From Arthrobacter alkaliphilus (GTDB taxonomy: Bacteria > Actinomycetota > Actinomycetes > Actinomycetales > Micrococcaceae): a DNA stretch of 62,718 nt. Positions 49,285 through 57,653 of this stretch are shown piece after piece (position 1 is the stretch's first letter; every line of letters starts with the position of its first letter). Both the position numbers and the translations under genes were made by a program. Location of the stretch: contig NZ_JAKEEC010000024.1 in NCBI RefSeq assembly GCF_021483235.1, positions 388 to 63,105 on the forward strand, written 5' to 3'. Below the pieces are notes generated by a model, which was not told the origin of the DNA, did not search any database, and was given only the letters and a program-made list of their open reading frames with translations.

Positions 49285-50112
49285 TTAGGGCAAGGATGGC
49301 TTGTCGAGGGCCAGGATGGCGCGGATTTCCTCCATCACCTGCCCTGGGTTGTTCCAGATCGTCTCGGGAGCGAAGCTCAAGAGGTAAAAACCGCGGGCCT
49401 GCGCAGCGTTCAGGCGTGCCATGTCCTTTCTCCACGCCTCCCGGGAACTATGGAAGGCATACCCGTTGACTTCGACGATGAGCCGCCGGCCAATCAGAAA
49501 ATCGACGCGTCCCACACCTTGGATCTGAACCTGGCGGCGAAAGGCCAAGCCTTCCGATTCGAACAGTAGCCGGGCGCTGATCTCGGGTACCGATTCGGAC
49601 AGGCCATCCGCCTTGGCCAGTAGCCTTCTCGCGTTTCCGTACCAGTTGGCGGAGATCTCGCTTTCGAGCATTTCACGCGGGATACCAAACTCCTGGATGG
49701 CCGATTGCGCAATTGAAATGGCGTCTACGTCCCGCAAGCAGGTCAGTGCATGAATGACCGTGTCTTCCACGGAGGCCACCGGGACGGCGGTCCCCGAAGA
49801 CAGGCGAAGACCACCATGCCGGACGAAGCCTCTGCCACGGCAGTGCCGTGTGGAAAGATGCACACGTTCGGGCTTGTCTTTGATCCACAGGCCGTAGCGT
49901 ATTGCGGCACTGGCGCAGGTGAGCTGCCCGTTATTGAGAAGCGCCGTGAGGTATTCCGTATCCGCTGAAGGAAGGGCCCATATTCCTTTTCGTGGTTGGT
50001 GTGCGCCGGCGATGGCAAGCTTGCGGATGGCTGAGGGCGTATAGCCATTGGCGCGCAGCAGGCCTACCCGGGCGACACCACCCACTGAGACAAGGTATTC
50101 CAAGGCATCCAT
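49285..50112 (-). CDS. AbiEi-like wHTH / DUF559 (Vsr-like nuclease) protein
   Basis: This 275-residue protein has an N-terminal winged helix like the AbiEi antitoxin N-domain (EYLVSVGGVARVGLLRANGYTPSAIRKLAIAGAHQPRKGIWAL). A central part has HLSTRHCRGRGFVRHGGLRLSSGTAVPVASVEDTVIHAL. A C-terminal DUF559 PD-(D/E)XK-like nuclease fold follows, with FRRQVQIQGVGRVDFLIGRRLIVEVNGYAFHSSREAWRKDMARLNAAQARGF (D and E-x-N of the Vsr-like site). Such proteins are abundant and variable in actinobacteria; their role (defence, mobile) is unproven. It is bracketed by two copies of the 88-nt element, 30 bp and 70 bp from its ends. Confidence 0.82.
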   Translation of the reverse strand: MDALEYLVSVGGVARVGLLRANGYTPSAIRKLAIAGAHQPRKGIWALPSADTEYLTALLNNGQLTCASAAIRYGLWIKDKPERVHLSTRHCRGRGFVRHGGLRLSSGTAVPVASVEDTVIHALTCLRDVDAISIAQSAIQEFGIPREMLESEISANWYGNARRLLAKADGLSESVPEISARLLFESEGLAFRRQVQIQGVGRVDFLIGRRLIVEVNGYAFHSSREAWRKDMARLNAAQARGFYLLSFAPETIWNNPGQVMEEIRAILALDKPSLP

Positions 50113-50182
50113 GGATCCAGCTAGCCACGATGCCGGGGCTGACGAGCCAAGGAATGTGGCCTATGTGGATGAGTTGGCCGAC

Positions 50183-50271
50183 ATTTTGCTGGATCATCCG
50201 CGGGTTGCCTTTCGCCGTTGCCCGGAAACGGGCTGCATACGACGCGTATGGCAGCGATGATCCAGCAGAAT
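50183..50271. repeat. Inverted-repeat element (89 nt), copy 3
   Basis: Arms ATTTTGCTGGATCATC (50183-50198) and GATGATCCAGCAGAAT (50256-50271) match with one G-T wobble. The interior is 57 nt, with inner hairpins GCCCG-GAAA-CGGGC and CATACG-ACG-CGTATG. It lies between the divergent nuclease and GCS2 genes. Confidence 0.92.
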
Positions 50272-50349
50272 CCGTCGGACGTCCGCACCCCGGTGCGCCG
50301 CCGCGTGGGCCGTACCAGCCAAAACTGTGTCCGCAAGGCCCCCATGGCG

Positions 50350-50355
50350 CACAAT
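50350..50355 (+). promoter_or_regulatory. -10 element of the GCS2 gene (leaderless)
   Basis: CACAAT ends 6 nt before the GTG at 50362, and there is no ribosome binding site. Confidence 0.45.
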
Positions 50356-50361
50356 TGTTGC

Positions 50362-51603
50362 GTGCGCACTTTTGGGGTGGAAGAGGAACTGCTGATCGTC
50401 GATCCAGTGACCGGCGAGCCGCTCGCCCTTGCCGACGCGCTCCTTTCGGGCTCGGCAGGCGACGGCTCGGCCGACGACGGCACAGCACACAACGGCTCGG
50501 CCGACGACGATGGCACCGACACCAGTCTCAGCCACGAACTCAAGCTGGAGCAGATCGAAACCCAGACCCGGCCGTGCCACAGCTACGCCGAGCTCCTGCA
50601 CCAGATCCGCAAAGCACGGGGGCTTGCCAGCCACGCTGCCCGGCGCCACGGTGCGCGGATCGCGGCGTTGGCCACCTCGCCCGTGGACGCGGCCCTGCAC
50701 ACCACGCCGGATCCGCGGTACGCCGCCATGCTTGAACGGTTCGGCATCACCGCGCATGAGCAACTCACCTGCGGATTCCACGTGCACACCGCCGTTGAGT
50801 CACCGGAAGAAGGCGTCATGGTCCTGGACCATATCCGGGACAAGCTTGCTGTCTTCACAGCGATGAGCGCCAATTCCCCCTACTGGCGCGGGCTGGCCAC
50901 AGGTTTCGAAAGCTACAGGACGCAGGCCTGGAACCGATGGCCGTCGTCTGGACCATCGCCGATCTACGGCTCCTTGGCTTCGTACCGGCGGGTCGTCGGG
51001 AGGCTGATCGAGACCGGCGTGCTGCTGGACGAAGGCATGATCTATTTTGACGCGAGGCTGTCCCGCCACGTCCCCACGGTCGAGGTCCGGGTGGCCGATG
51101 TCTGCCTCCGCGCCGAAGACGCGGCTTTGATCGCCGTGCTGGTCAGGGCTTTGGTGGAAACAGCGGTCCGGGAGCACCATGCCGGGATTGAACCAGCGGC
51201 GGTGCCCACCGCCCTCTTGCGGATGGCGTCGTGGCAGGCGAGCAACTTCGGGCTCCGCACCGAACTCCTCGATTTCGGCACTTTCCGTCCGGAGCCCGCT
51301 GCCGACGTCGTCTGGTCACTGGTGAACTACCTGGCACCGGTCCTGGTTGAACAGGGGGAGCTCGATCTGGTGCGGGCGGGTGTGACAACCCTTTTGGGGC
51401 GCGGCAACGGGGCGATCGAACAGCGTGCGGTCGCCGAGCGCTGGAGCCGGACCAACAGTGGCACGCCCGACGACGCCGGGCTGGCCGCCGTCGTCGAGCA
51501 CGCCGTCGAGATCACGATGCGTTCCGAAAACGACGAGAGCGACACCAAACCGCAACCCGTCCTCACTTGGGTGCGCCAGGACTGGCGCGAGGCACCGGCC
51601 TAG
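50362..51603 (+). CDS. Carboxylate-amine ligase, GCS2/YbdK family
   Basis: This 413-residue ATP-dependent ligase of the glutamate-cysteine ligase 2 family opens with the signature [21 protein letters not shown]. It has [24 protein letters not shown] and [22 protein letters not shown], then [30 protein letters not shown]. YbdK-type enzymes form gamma-glutamyl amides, with weak glutamate-cysteine ligase activity. A low-complexity acidic stretch (residues about 28-55, [16 protein letters not shown]) appears to be an in-frame repeat expansion. The GTG at 50362 gives the canonical N-terminus. Confidence 0.88.
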   Translation: MRTFGVEEELLIVDPVTGEPLALADALLSGSAGDGSADDGTAHNGSADDDGTDTSLSHELKLEQIETQTRPCHSYAELLHQIRKARGLASHAARRHGARIAALATSPVDAALHTTPDPRYAAMLERFGITAHEQLTCGFHVHTAVESPEEGVMVLDHIRDKLAVFTAMSANSPYWRGLATGFESYRTQAWNRWPSSGPSPIYGSLASYRRVVGRLIETGVLLDEGMIYFDARLSRHVPTVEVRVADVCLRAEDAALIAVLVRALVETAVREHHAGIEPAAVPTALLRMASWQASNFGLRTELLDFGTFRPEPAADVVWSLVNYLAPVLVEQGELDLVRAGVTTLLGRGNGAIEQRAVAERWSRTNSGTPDDAGLAAVVEHAVEITMRSENDESDTKPQPVLTWVRQDWREAPA

Positions 51604-51614
51604 CCCGTCGGCGG

Positions 51615-52823
51615 CTACACCTGCTTGAGCGCTTGCTCCAGGTCGCGGATGAGGTCGTCCACGTCCTCCAGTCCCACCGAAAGCCGGACGACTCCGTCGG
51701 CCAGGCCGATCGCCGCGCGGCCTTCTGGACCCATGGCCCGGTGCGTTGTGGTGGCGGGGTGGGTGATCAGGGACTTGGAGTCGCCGAGGTTGTTCGAGAT
51801 GTCAATGACGCTGAGCCCGTCGAGGAGCGCGAAGGCAGCCTCTTTCGCCGAGCGCCCGGCGGAGGGCAGCAGCTCGAACGTCAGCACGGTTCCGCCCGCC
51901 TTCATTTGCTTCGCCGCGAGCTCGTACTGCGGGTGCGATTTCAGGAGCGGGTATTTGACCCAGCTGATGGCCGGCTGGTCCTCGAGCCACTCGGCGATCC
52001 GCAAAGCAGAGGCCGAGGAGTGGTTGACGCGAAGCCCGATGGTCTCCAGGCCCTTGGTCAGCACCCAGGCATTGAACGCGGAAAGCGAGGGCCCGGTGTG
52101 CCGCATGAGCTGCTTGACGGGACCGTCGATGAACTCCTTGGTGCCCAGGATCGCTCCGCCGAGCACCCGGCCCTGGCCATCGATGTGCTTGGTCCCCGAG
52201 TAGACAATCACGTCCGCGCCGAGCTCGCCGCAACGCTGAAGCAGGGGAGTTGCGAAGACATTGTCGACGACGACGGTCGCGCCGGCCGCGTGGGCCAACT
52301 CGCTCACGGCGGCGATGTCCACGATTTCCTGCATGGGATTCGACGGCGACTCGAAGAACACTGCCGTGGTGGGCTCGGACAATGCAGCACGCCACTGGTC
52401 CAAGTCAGGCCCGTCGACGAAGACGGTCTCGACGCCCCAGCGCGGAAGGATCTCGTTGAGGATGACGAAGCAGGAACCGAAAAGTGAGCGGGCGGCTACG
52501 ACCCGGTCACCGGCGGCCAGCAGCGCGCCGAGTGCGGTGAAAACGGCGGACATGCCCGACGCCGTCGCGAAGCACGCTTCGGTGCCTTCGAGCAGCCGGA
52601 GGCGCTCTTGGAAGGTAGCTACGGAGGGGTTGCCGTAACGGGAGTAGACGAAACGCTCGTCCTCGCCGGTGAATGCGCGCTCGGCGGCTGCGGCGGATTC
52701 ATAGACGAAGCCGGAGTTCAGGAAGACCGCCTCGGAGGTCTCCTGGAAATTGCTGCGGTCAAGGCCGCCGCGGACTGCCTGGGTGTCAGGGCTCCAGCTG
52801 GCGGCGTCAGGGTTGAAGGTCAC
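51615..52823 (-). CDS. metZ: O-succinylhomoserine sulfhydrylase
   Basis: This 402-residue PLP enzyme of the Cys/Met metabolism family makes homocysteine from an O-acylhomoserine and sulfide. The PLP lysine is in YSGTKHIDGQGRVLGGAI. It also has RFVYSRYGNPSVATFQERL, ASGMSAVFTALGALL, ESPSNPMQEIVDIAAV and MRHTGPSLSAFNAWVLTKGLETI, which fit the MetZ group. The GTG start at 52823 directly follows the rhodanese stop. It is the last gene of a SAM-IV-controlled operon. Confidence 0.93.
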   Translation of the reverse strand: MTFNPDAASWSPDTQAVRGGLDRSNFQETSEAVFLNSGFVYESAAAAERAFTGEDERFVYSRYGNPSVATFQERLRLLEGTEACFATASGMSAVFTALGALLAAGDRVVAARSLFGSCFVILNEILPRWGVETVFVDGPDLDQWRAALSEPTTAVFFESPSNPMQEIVDIAAVSELAHAAGATVVVDNVFATPLLQRCGELGADVIVYSGTKHIDGQGRVLGGAILGTKEFIDGPVKQLMRHTGPSLSAFNAWVLTKGLETIGLRVNHSSASALRIAEWLEDQPAISWVKYPLLKSHPQYELAAKQMKAGGTVLTFELLPSAGRSAKEAAFALLDGLSVIDISNNLGDSKSLITHPATTTHRAMGPEGRAAIGLADGVVRLSVGLEDVDDLIRDLEQALKQV

Positions 52824-53234
52824 TTAGATTTTCCCCAGGTTCGTTGGAAGACCACGGTTTTTCCAGCCGTTCACGGTTCGCTCGCCGTAGCGGTCCGGCT
52901 CGCCCTCAAAGCCTTCGAGGACGTTGTAGGAGGTGTAGCCGGCCTGCGTGGCGGCAATTGCGGCGGCGATGGACCGCTGTCCGGAGCGGCACAGGAAAAC
53001 CAGTTCGGTGCCGTCCGCCTCCGGGGCCTGCTGGGTCAGCTCTTCGATGAAACGGGTGTTGGGGATGCCGCCGGCCAGGTTCCATTGGATGAACAGGGGA
53101 TCGTTCTCGGTGGCTTTGGTGTCCGGAATGCCGATGTGTGCCCACTCCCCTTCGGTGCGGACGTCCACCAGGATGGCGCCTTGCTGAAGCTTGGCCCAGG
53201 CGTCGTGCGGGGTGAGGTCGCCTGCGTAGCTCAT
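52824..53234 (-). CDS. Rhodanese-like sulfurtransferase
   Basis: This 136-residue single-domain rhodanese has active-site Cys82 in LVFLCRSGQRSIAAA, and GAILVDVRTEGEWAHIGIPDTKATENDPLF. It is placed between DUF1737 and metZ with no spacing on either side, so it probably supplies or channels sulfane sulfur for homocysteine synthesis (inference). The start overlaps the DUF1737 stop by four bases. Confidence 0.92.
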   Translation of the reverse strand: MSYAGDLTPHDAWAKLQQGAILVDVRTEGEWAHIGIPDTKATENDPLFIQWNLAGGIPNTRFIEELTQQAPEADGTELVFLCRSGQRSIAAAIAATQAGYTSYNVLEGFEGEPDRYGERTVNGWKNRGLPTNLGKI

Positions 53235-53488
53235 GCGTGGCCCTCGCCGTCGAACTCTTCATCAAGCTGATCCACCGCATTGGCTACGGCAGCATCCGCG
53301 CTCGCTATTGCCGCGGGCAGGACGATTGCCTGCGCCACGATCACGTCCATGCCGTTGAAGGTGGCGGCGGGGCTGCCGTGCAGCACGTATCCCTCCGCGA
53401 GGGCGGCGGAGATCCGCTCGCAGAATTCCTTCGTGTCCGGGCCCGTGATGAGACGATACGAGAGTTTTTCTTCAGTGGGTTCAGGCAT
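53231..53488 (-). CDS. DUF1737 domain protein
   Basis: This 85-residue protein begins MPEPTEEKLSYRLITGPDTKEFCERISAALAEGYVLHGSPAATFNG, the DUF1737 signature. An alanine-rich acidic tail follows. It is the first gene after the SAM-IV riboswitch, with GAGGAG before the ATG. The function is unknown, but the operon position suggests a role in methionine/sulfur metabolism. Confidence 0.88.
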   Translation of the reverse strand: MPEPTEEKLSYRLITGPDTKEFCERISAALAEGYVLHGSPAATFNGMDVIVAQAIVLPAAIASADAAVANAVDQLDEEFDGEGHA

Positions 53489-53533
53489 TGGTGCTCCTCA
53501 GTCACGCTTGCAGTTCGAAAGTGTCGATACGCC

Positions 53534-53612
53534 GAGTAGTCACCTGAGGCACCCCGCCGGAGAGAGGGTTGCCGACCAGCAAGTCAGGGCTTCGCGCTGG
53601 TGCTCATTACTC
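53534..53612 (-). ncRNA. SAM-IV riboswitch
   Basis: On the minus strand, a P1 stem (GAGTA/TACTC and GCACC/GGTGC) encloses the conserved core CCAGCGCGAAGCCCTGACTT, GCTGGTCGGCAACCCTC and GGCGGGGTGCCTCAGGTGAC, matching the actinobacterial SAM-IV class. The 3' pseudoknot should extend towards 53500. It controls the DUF1737-rhodanese-metZ operon according to SAM levels. Confidence 0.88.
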
Positions 53613-53676
53613 AAGAAGAAAAATAACATCCACGACGGCGCCCCGCCGGCTGCCGTCATGTTCCGTAACCGGAAGA

Positions 53677-54036
53677 CTAGGCCTCGGTTTCATTCGGCAA
53701 CGGTTCCAGGCTTGCCTGGATCCGGGGTGAAAGGGCGTCGAAACGCGATGCCACTCCCGAGGGGGAGTGATGAAAACTGGAACCTTGGTGCTTCCGGATT
53801 TCCAGTAGCTCGTGGACGGATATCCCGGTGGCCGTGGCGAGCGCATGCAGCGAGAGGCTGTGGTGATGAGCCAAGGCAAATACCACGCCCGACAAGGCTT
53901 CGAAACCTTCTGTCTCGTAGATTTCCTTCACCAAGTTGGACATGCCATGTGCATCGTCGATTGATCCCGCTGAAGCAGCAGTCGCCATGGCCGTCAGGGA
54001 CCAGGCAGCAGAGTCAGGGCTGATGTAGATGCTCAT
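53677..54036 (-). CDS. Hypothetical protein
   Basis: This 119-residue, mostly helical, soluble protein has a region LHALATATGISVHELLEIRKH that resembles a helix-turn-helix (about residues 66-86). No family is recognised. TAGGGT ends 6 nt before the ATG, so it may be leaderless. It stands alone between the SAM-IV leader and a hairpin terminator. Confidence 0.55.
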   Translation of the reverse strand: MSIYISPDSAAWSLTAMATAASAGSIDDAHGMSNLVKEIYETEGFEALSGVVFALAHHHSLSLHALATATGISVHELLEIRKHQGSSFHHSPSGVASRFDALSPRIQASLEPLPNETEA

Positions 54037-54148
54037 GTCGATACCCTACGGACTCAAACGCTCTTGGGGAATGGGCGTAGCGAATCCCGACGACCCCAAG
54101 GACCTCTTCGGCCTGGTGCGGGAACTGTCACCGATCGGACCTGGAAGC

Positions 54149-54180
54149 CTGGTGCGCCGGCCCCAGAACCGGCGCACCAG
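54149..54180. terminator. Hairpin terminator
   Basis: A perfect 12-bp stem, CTGGTGCGCCGG (54149-54160) with 54169-54180, has an 8-nt loop. It lies 37 bp beyond the stop of the PRC-barrel gene on the minus strand. Confidence 0.75.
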
Positions 54181-54216
54181 ACGCTTTGATCCAGCTTGCC
54201 CGGCGCAACTAGTTAA

Positions 54217-54717
54217 CTACTGCAGCCCTGGCGGCACAATAGGGTTCGCCGGGTGTGGGAGGCCGCCGTCGGGCTGCGGAGTCTGCGGAGGCGTCCGCTG
54301 CAGGCCCGGTTCCGGTGCGGTCTCCCCGGCCGGGGCCTCGGGCGCCATCCCGGCTTCCGCGGTATCGGTTTCCGTCCCGGCATCGTTGGACGCCTCGGTG
54401 TCGAGCCCGTAATAGCTGTAGAGCTCCTGCTCCTGCGACTCTGTGATCACGCCGCGGTCGCTCTCGATGCGCGGGCCGTTCGTCACTTTGTCCTTGGAGA
54501 AGGCCACCGTGATCACTGAATTCTCCAGGCTTGCTCCGGAAAGCGGGGCGAAAGATTGGGACATGCCGAACAGGCCCGTCCGCACGGTGACAAAGACGGG
54601 ATGCCCGGAATCGCCGCTGGTGAAAACCTGTTCCACCGAGCCGATTTTCTCGCCGGCGGCGTCCACCACAATCCCCCCGTTGAGGACGATGTTATCGATG
54701 TCCTGCAGACTGAGCAT
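54217..54717 (-). CDS. PRC-barrel domain protein
   Basis: This 166-residue protein has an N-terminal PRC-barrel (LNGGIVVDAAGEKIGSVEQVFTSGDSGHPVFVTVRTGLFG, residues about 10-80) and a disordered Pro/Glu/Ala-rich tail after about 110. PRC-barrels in actinobacteria are often stress-associated. TATAGA (54757-54762 complement) may be its -10. Confidence 0.88.
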   Translation of the reverse strand: MLSLQDIDNIVLNGGIVVDAAGEKIGSVEQVFTSGDSGHPVFVTVRTGLFGMSQSFAPLSGASLENSVITVAFSKDKVTNGPRIESDRGVITESQEQELYSYYGLDTEASNDAGTETDTAEAGMAPEAPAGETAPEPGLQRTPPQTPQPDGGLPHPANPIVPPGLQ

Positions 54718-54802
54718 GATGCACGTCCTTCTCGTGTAAGTCCCGGGCGGGCTGTTCTATATTCTGTCGTGATTCTTTGCGTTCGAAGACAGCCGGAAGC
54801 AC

Positions 54803-55999
54803 TCACTGTCCCGTGGCTGCGAGCGCCCCCACGGCCGCAAGAACGGTCAGGGGCGCCACAATCAATCCGAAGAGCGCGTAGCCCTTCCACGAAATCAAGA
54901 CATTCATGCGCTTGAGGCGATCGTGCCACAACAGGGTGGCCAGGGAAGCCCACGGTGTGATGATCGGGCCCGCGTTGACTCCGATCAGCAACGCGGCCAT
55001 TCGCACGGGAGACCTGGCCAGCGGTTCTGCCAGCAGGTACGCAGGCAAATTATTGAGGACATTGGAACCCGCGGCGCCCGCCGCGGCAAGCCGAACCAGA
55101 TCCATGAATCCCTGGCCCTGTCCGGCCAACTGTCCCAGCAACTCGGGAGCCCCCAGATGCCTGGCCGCTTCCATGACCAGGAAGAGGCCGGAAGCGAACA
55201 GCACTAGGGACCAAGGAATCAGCGACACCTTGAGAACCCGCGGCCGCAGAAACGCGAACACCGCACCGAGCGCAACCGCCCCGCCCGAGGCCGGGATCCA
55301 TACCGGGAGCCCGGACACCAGCGCGGGCAGCAGCAGGGCCAGCACGACGGCGCTGCATACGAGCAGGACCCGGTCCGCCGCGGGCCTGGATTCCGTGCCC
55401 GCCGACTGGTCCGGCCGGATCCGCACCACCGGGATCCGTGAATAGCGGTTGCGCAGATCGCGCCGGAAGACGATGCCGATGAAGAGCAACGGTACGACGA
55501 CGGCGGCCAGCGAGGGTGCCCACATCAGGCCGGCAAAGCCGCCCGGAGTAATGCCGCCAAGGCTGTGCTGGGCCAGAAGGTTGGTGAGATTGGAAATGGG
55601 CAGCAGCAGGCTCGCCGTGTTGGCCAACCAGACGGTCGCCAACGCGAAAGGCAGGACCGGCAGTCCGGCTTGCCGCGTCACACTGACCACCACCGGGGTC
55701 AATAGCACCGCCGTGGTGTCCAAAGAAAGAAAAACGGTGCTCAGCGTTGCGAAGACCGCCAGTAAGAGCCACAAGAGAAGGCTGGATCCGCGGCCCCAGT
55801 AGCGGAGCCGCCGCGCCGTCCAAAGGAAGACTCCGGCTTCGCTGCACAGCTCCGTCACAACCGTCATCGCGACGACAAACAGCAGGATCGGAGCTACCCG
55901 GTCCACGAGCGCCGTCAGTTCGGTGAAAGACAGGGTCCCTGTGGCGATTGCCTCGGCACCCACCCCAAGGAGAACCGTTCCAATGATCGCCAGACGCAT
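54803..55999 (-). CDS. SLC13/ArsB-like (CitMHS/NhaD superfamily) permease
   Basis: This 398-residue membrane protein has about 11 helices. It has LSLDTTAVLLTPVVVSVTRQAGLP, WLANTASLLLPISNLTNLLA and AAGAAGSNVLNNLPAYLLAEPL, the paired hairpin-type motifs of the ion-transporter superfamily that includes ArsB, CitM and NhaD. An arsenite pump is possible, but no ars genes accompany it, so the substrate stays open. Confidence 0.85.
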   Translation of the reverse strand: MRLAIIGTVLLGVGAEAIATGTLSFTELTALVDRVAPILLFVVAMTVVTELCSEAGVFLWTARRLRYWGRGSSLLLWLLLAVFATLSTVFLSLDTTAVLLTPVVVSVTRQAGLPVLPFALATVWLANTASLLLPISNLTNLLAQHSLGGITPGGFAGLMWAPSLAAVVVPLLFIGIVFRRDLRNRYSRIPVVRIRPDQSAGTESRPAADRVLLVCSAVVLALLLPALVSGLPVWIPASGGAVALGAVFAFLRPRVLKVSLIPWSLVLFASGLFLVMEAARHLGAPELLGQLAGQGQGFMDLVRLAAAGAAGSNVLNNLPAYLLAEPLARSPVRMAALLIGVNAGPIITPWASLATLLWHDRLKRMNVLISWKGYALFGLIVAPLTVLAAVGALAATGQ

Positions 56000-56105
56000 G
56001 AACGGATTCTATTTCACGCCATTCGATCCCCTGGCCATGGACGCTAAGCTCGGATCACGACAACGCTGGCTAAATCCCTGCTTGACGAAAGACGGAGGTG
56101 CAACC

Positions 56106-56588
56106 GTGATCCTTGCCGAGGACATCTTCAACCGGCCAATCCGGATCCAATTCGAAGCGTTCATCGATGAGCACCGGCGTGCGCTCAACGGGTGCTTGGA
56201 CGGGTTGACGGAGGAACAGGCCCGCCGCTCGTTGGTCCCGTCCCGGACCACCCTGCTGGGCCTCGTGAAGCACGCGACCTTTGTAGAAAAAGTCTGGTTC
56301 GACGAAGCCATCACCTGCCGTTCGCGCGCCGAAATCGGGATCCCGGCCACTCCGGACGAGTCGTTTATCCTCGACGAGGACGACACCATCGCTTCAATCC
56401 AGCAGGCACACCGCGAGGCATGCGAAGCTTCGCGCCAAGCGACGTCGTCCTTGGAGCTTGACGACATGCTCAATGGCAACCGGCGCGGCCCGTTGCCGCT
56501 GCGCTTTGTGTACCTCCACATGCTGCGCGAGCTTGCGCAACACTGCGGCCACGCGGACATCCTGCGCGAACAGATCCTGAGCCAGTAG
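56106..56588 (+). CDS. DinB family protein (DUF664), second paralogue
   Basis: This 160-residue four-helix-bundle DinB protein has LLGLVKHATFVEKVWFDEAI and LHMLRELAQHCGHADILREQIL, closely resembling the DinB protein at 6580-7158. The GTG at 56106 follows GGAGG at a good distance. The frame is open from 55923 without family similarity. Confidence 0.86.
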   Translation: MILAEDIFNRPIRIQFEAFIDEHRRALNGCLDGLTEEQARRSLVPSRTTLLGLVKHATFVEKVWFDEAITCRSRAEIGIPATPDESFILDEDDTIASIQQAHREACEASRQATSSLELDDMLNGNRRGPLPLRFVYLHMLRELAQHCGHADILREQILSQ

Positions 56589-56601
56589 CGGCCCCGGAAA
56601 C

Positions 56602-57543
56602 CTACTCGATCCCCGCGAACAGTTCGTTGAGTTCGGCCGTCAGTTGTTTGCGCATTGCCGGCGTGCCGATCTCCCTGCCATCCACGTGGTTGACCGGCGC
56701 GATGAGCCGGATGCTTGAGATCAACCACACCGCGTCGGCGTCGAACAGGTCCTCCGGGACCAGCGGGCCATAGCCCAGCTCCCAGCCGGCTGCCTTCGCC
56801 TTGGCGAACAGCGCGTCCTGCGACGTGCCGGGCAGGATGCCGCTGTCCAGCTGTGGAGTGATGAGGCGCTTGACCGTGCGCACCGAGCCGGCGCCGTCGT
56901 CGACCGATTCAACGTGGGCCAACAAGACCGTCGACGTCGGGCCCTCCAGGACACGGCCGTCCGACGACGTGAAGATCGCGTCGTCCGCACCTTGTTTGTG
57001 CGCGTAGCGCAGCGCGGCCATGTTCACCGCATAGGAAAGCGTCTTGGCGCCGAGCAGCAGCCAGGGGGCGCGGTCCGCCGCCTCGGTATCGAAGCCACGG
57101 TCAAGAAGTACGACGTCGATGCCCGTCTCGCGCTGCCGGCGACTGCCGGCGGGGGATGGCGAAGCCTGGATCCAACACGTGGGGGTCGACGCTCCTTCTA
57201 CCCCGCGCGTCACCAGCAGCTTCACCACCACTTCGTCCTCGGCCGGGCTTGGCGCGGGGTATGCATCGCGGAATTCGGTGATCGCTGTGTCGATCGCGCG
57301 GCGCCAGGCCTCCGGTTCGGGAATGGTGAGGTCGAGCGCGCGGGCTGAGCGCTCAAGCCGGTTCAGGTGCGCTTGCACCTTGCGCGGACGGCCCTCGACG
57401 GCGAGCAGCGACTCGAAGACCCCGTCCCCCCGGGTGGCGCCCAGGTCGGTTGCCATGAGTTGCGGCTGGCTGGAATCGGCGACCCGGCCGTTTTCGAACG
57501 CGGGATCCAGGAAAACGAGGACCGTGGGGGCAGGTAAAGTCAT
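56602..57543 (-). CDS. pabC: Class IV aminotransferase, probable 4-amino-4-deoxychorismate lyase
   Basis: This 313-residue PLP fold-type IV enzyme has a Lys in LLLGAKTLSYAVNMAALRYAHKQGADDAIFTSSDGRVLEGPTSTVLL, and ATDLGATRGDGVFESLLAVEGRPRKVQAHLNRL at the N-terminus. The ADC lyase assignment is by family resemblance; a branched-chain or D-amino-acid aminotransferase is the alternative. TAAGCT ends 6 nt before the ATG, a possible leaderless start. Confidence 0.78.
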   Translation of the reverse strand: MTLPAPTVLVFLDPAFENGRVADSSQPQLMATDLGATRGDGVFESLLAVEGRPRKVQAHLNRLERSARALDLTIPEPEAWRRAIDTAITEFRDAYPAPSPAEDEVVVKLLVTRGVEGASTPTCWIQASPSPAGSRRQRETGIDVVLLDRGFDTEAADRAPWLLLGAKTLSYAVNMAALRYAHKQGADDAIFTSSDGRVLEGPTSTVLLAHVESVDDGAGSVRTVKRLITPQLDSGILPGTSQDALFAKAKAAGWELGYGPLVPEDLFDADAVWLISSIRLIAPVNHVDGREIGTPAMRKQLTAELNELFAGIE

Positions 57544-57653
57544 ACTTCCAGCTTAGTGCCGGCCCGCAGGACGAACAGTGACGGGGCCGTGCGCCGGATA
57601 GGCTGGGCGGACTGTTGGTTCTTTGACTGGCTATTTGATTGTGGGGGTGTGGG

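Noticed and set aside
54803..55999. Assignment as arsB
   Set aside because: Only the superfamily is supported. There is no arsR, arsC or acr3 neighbour.
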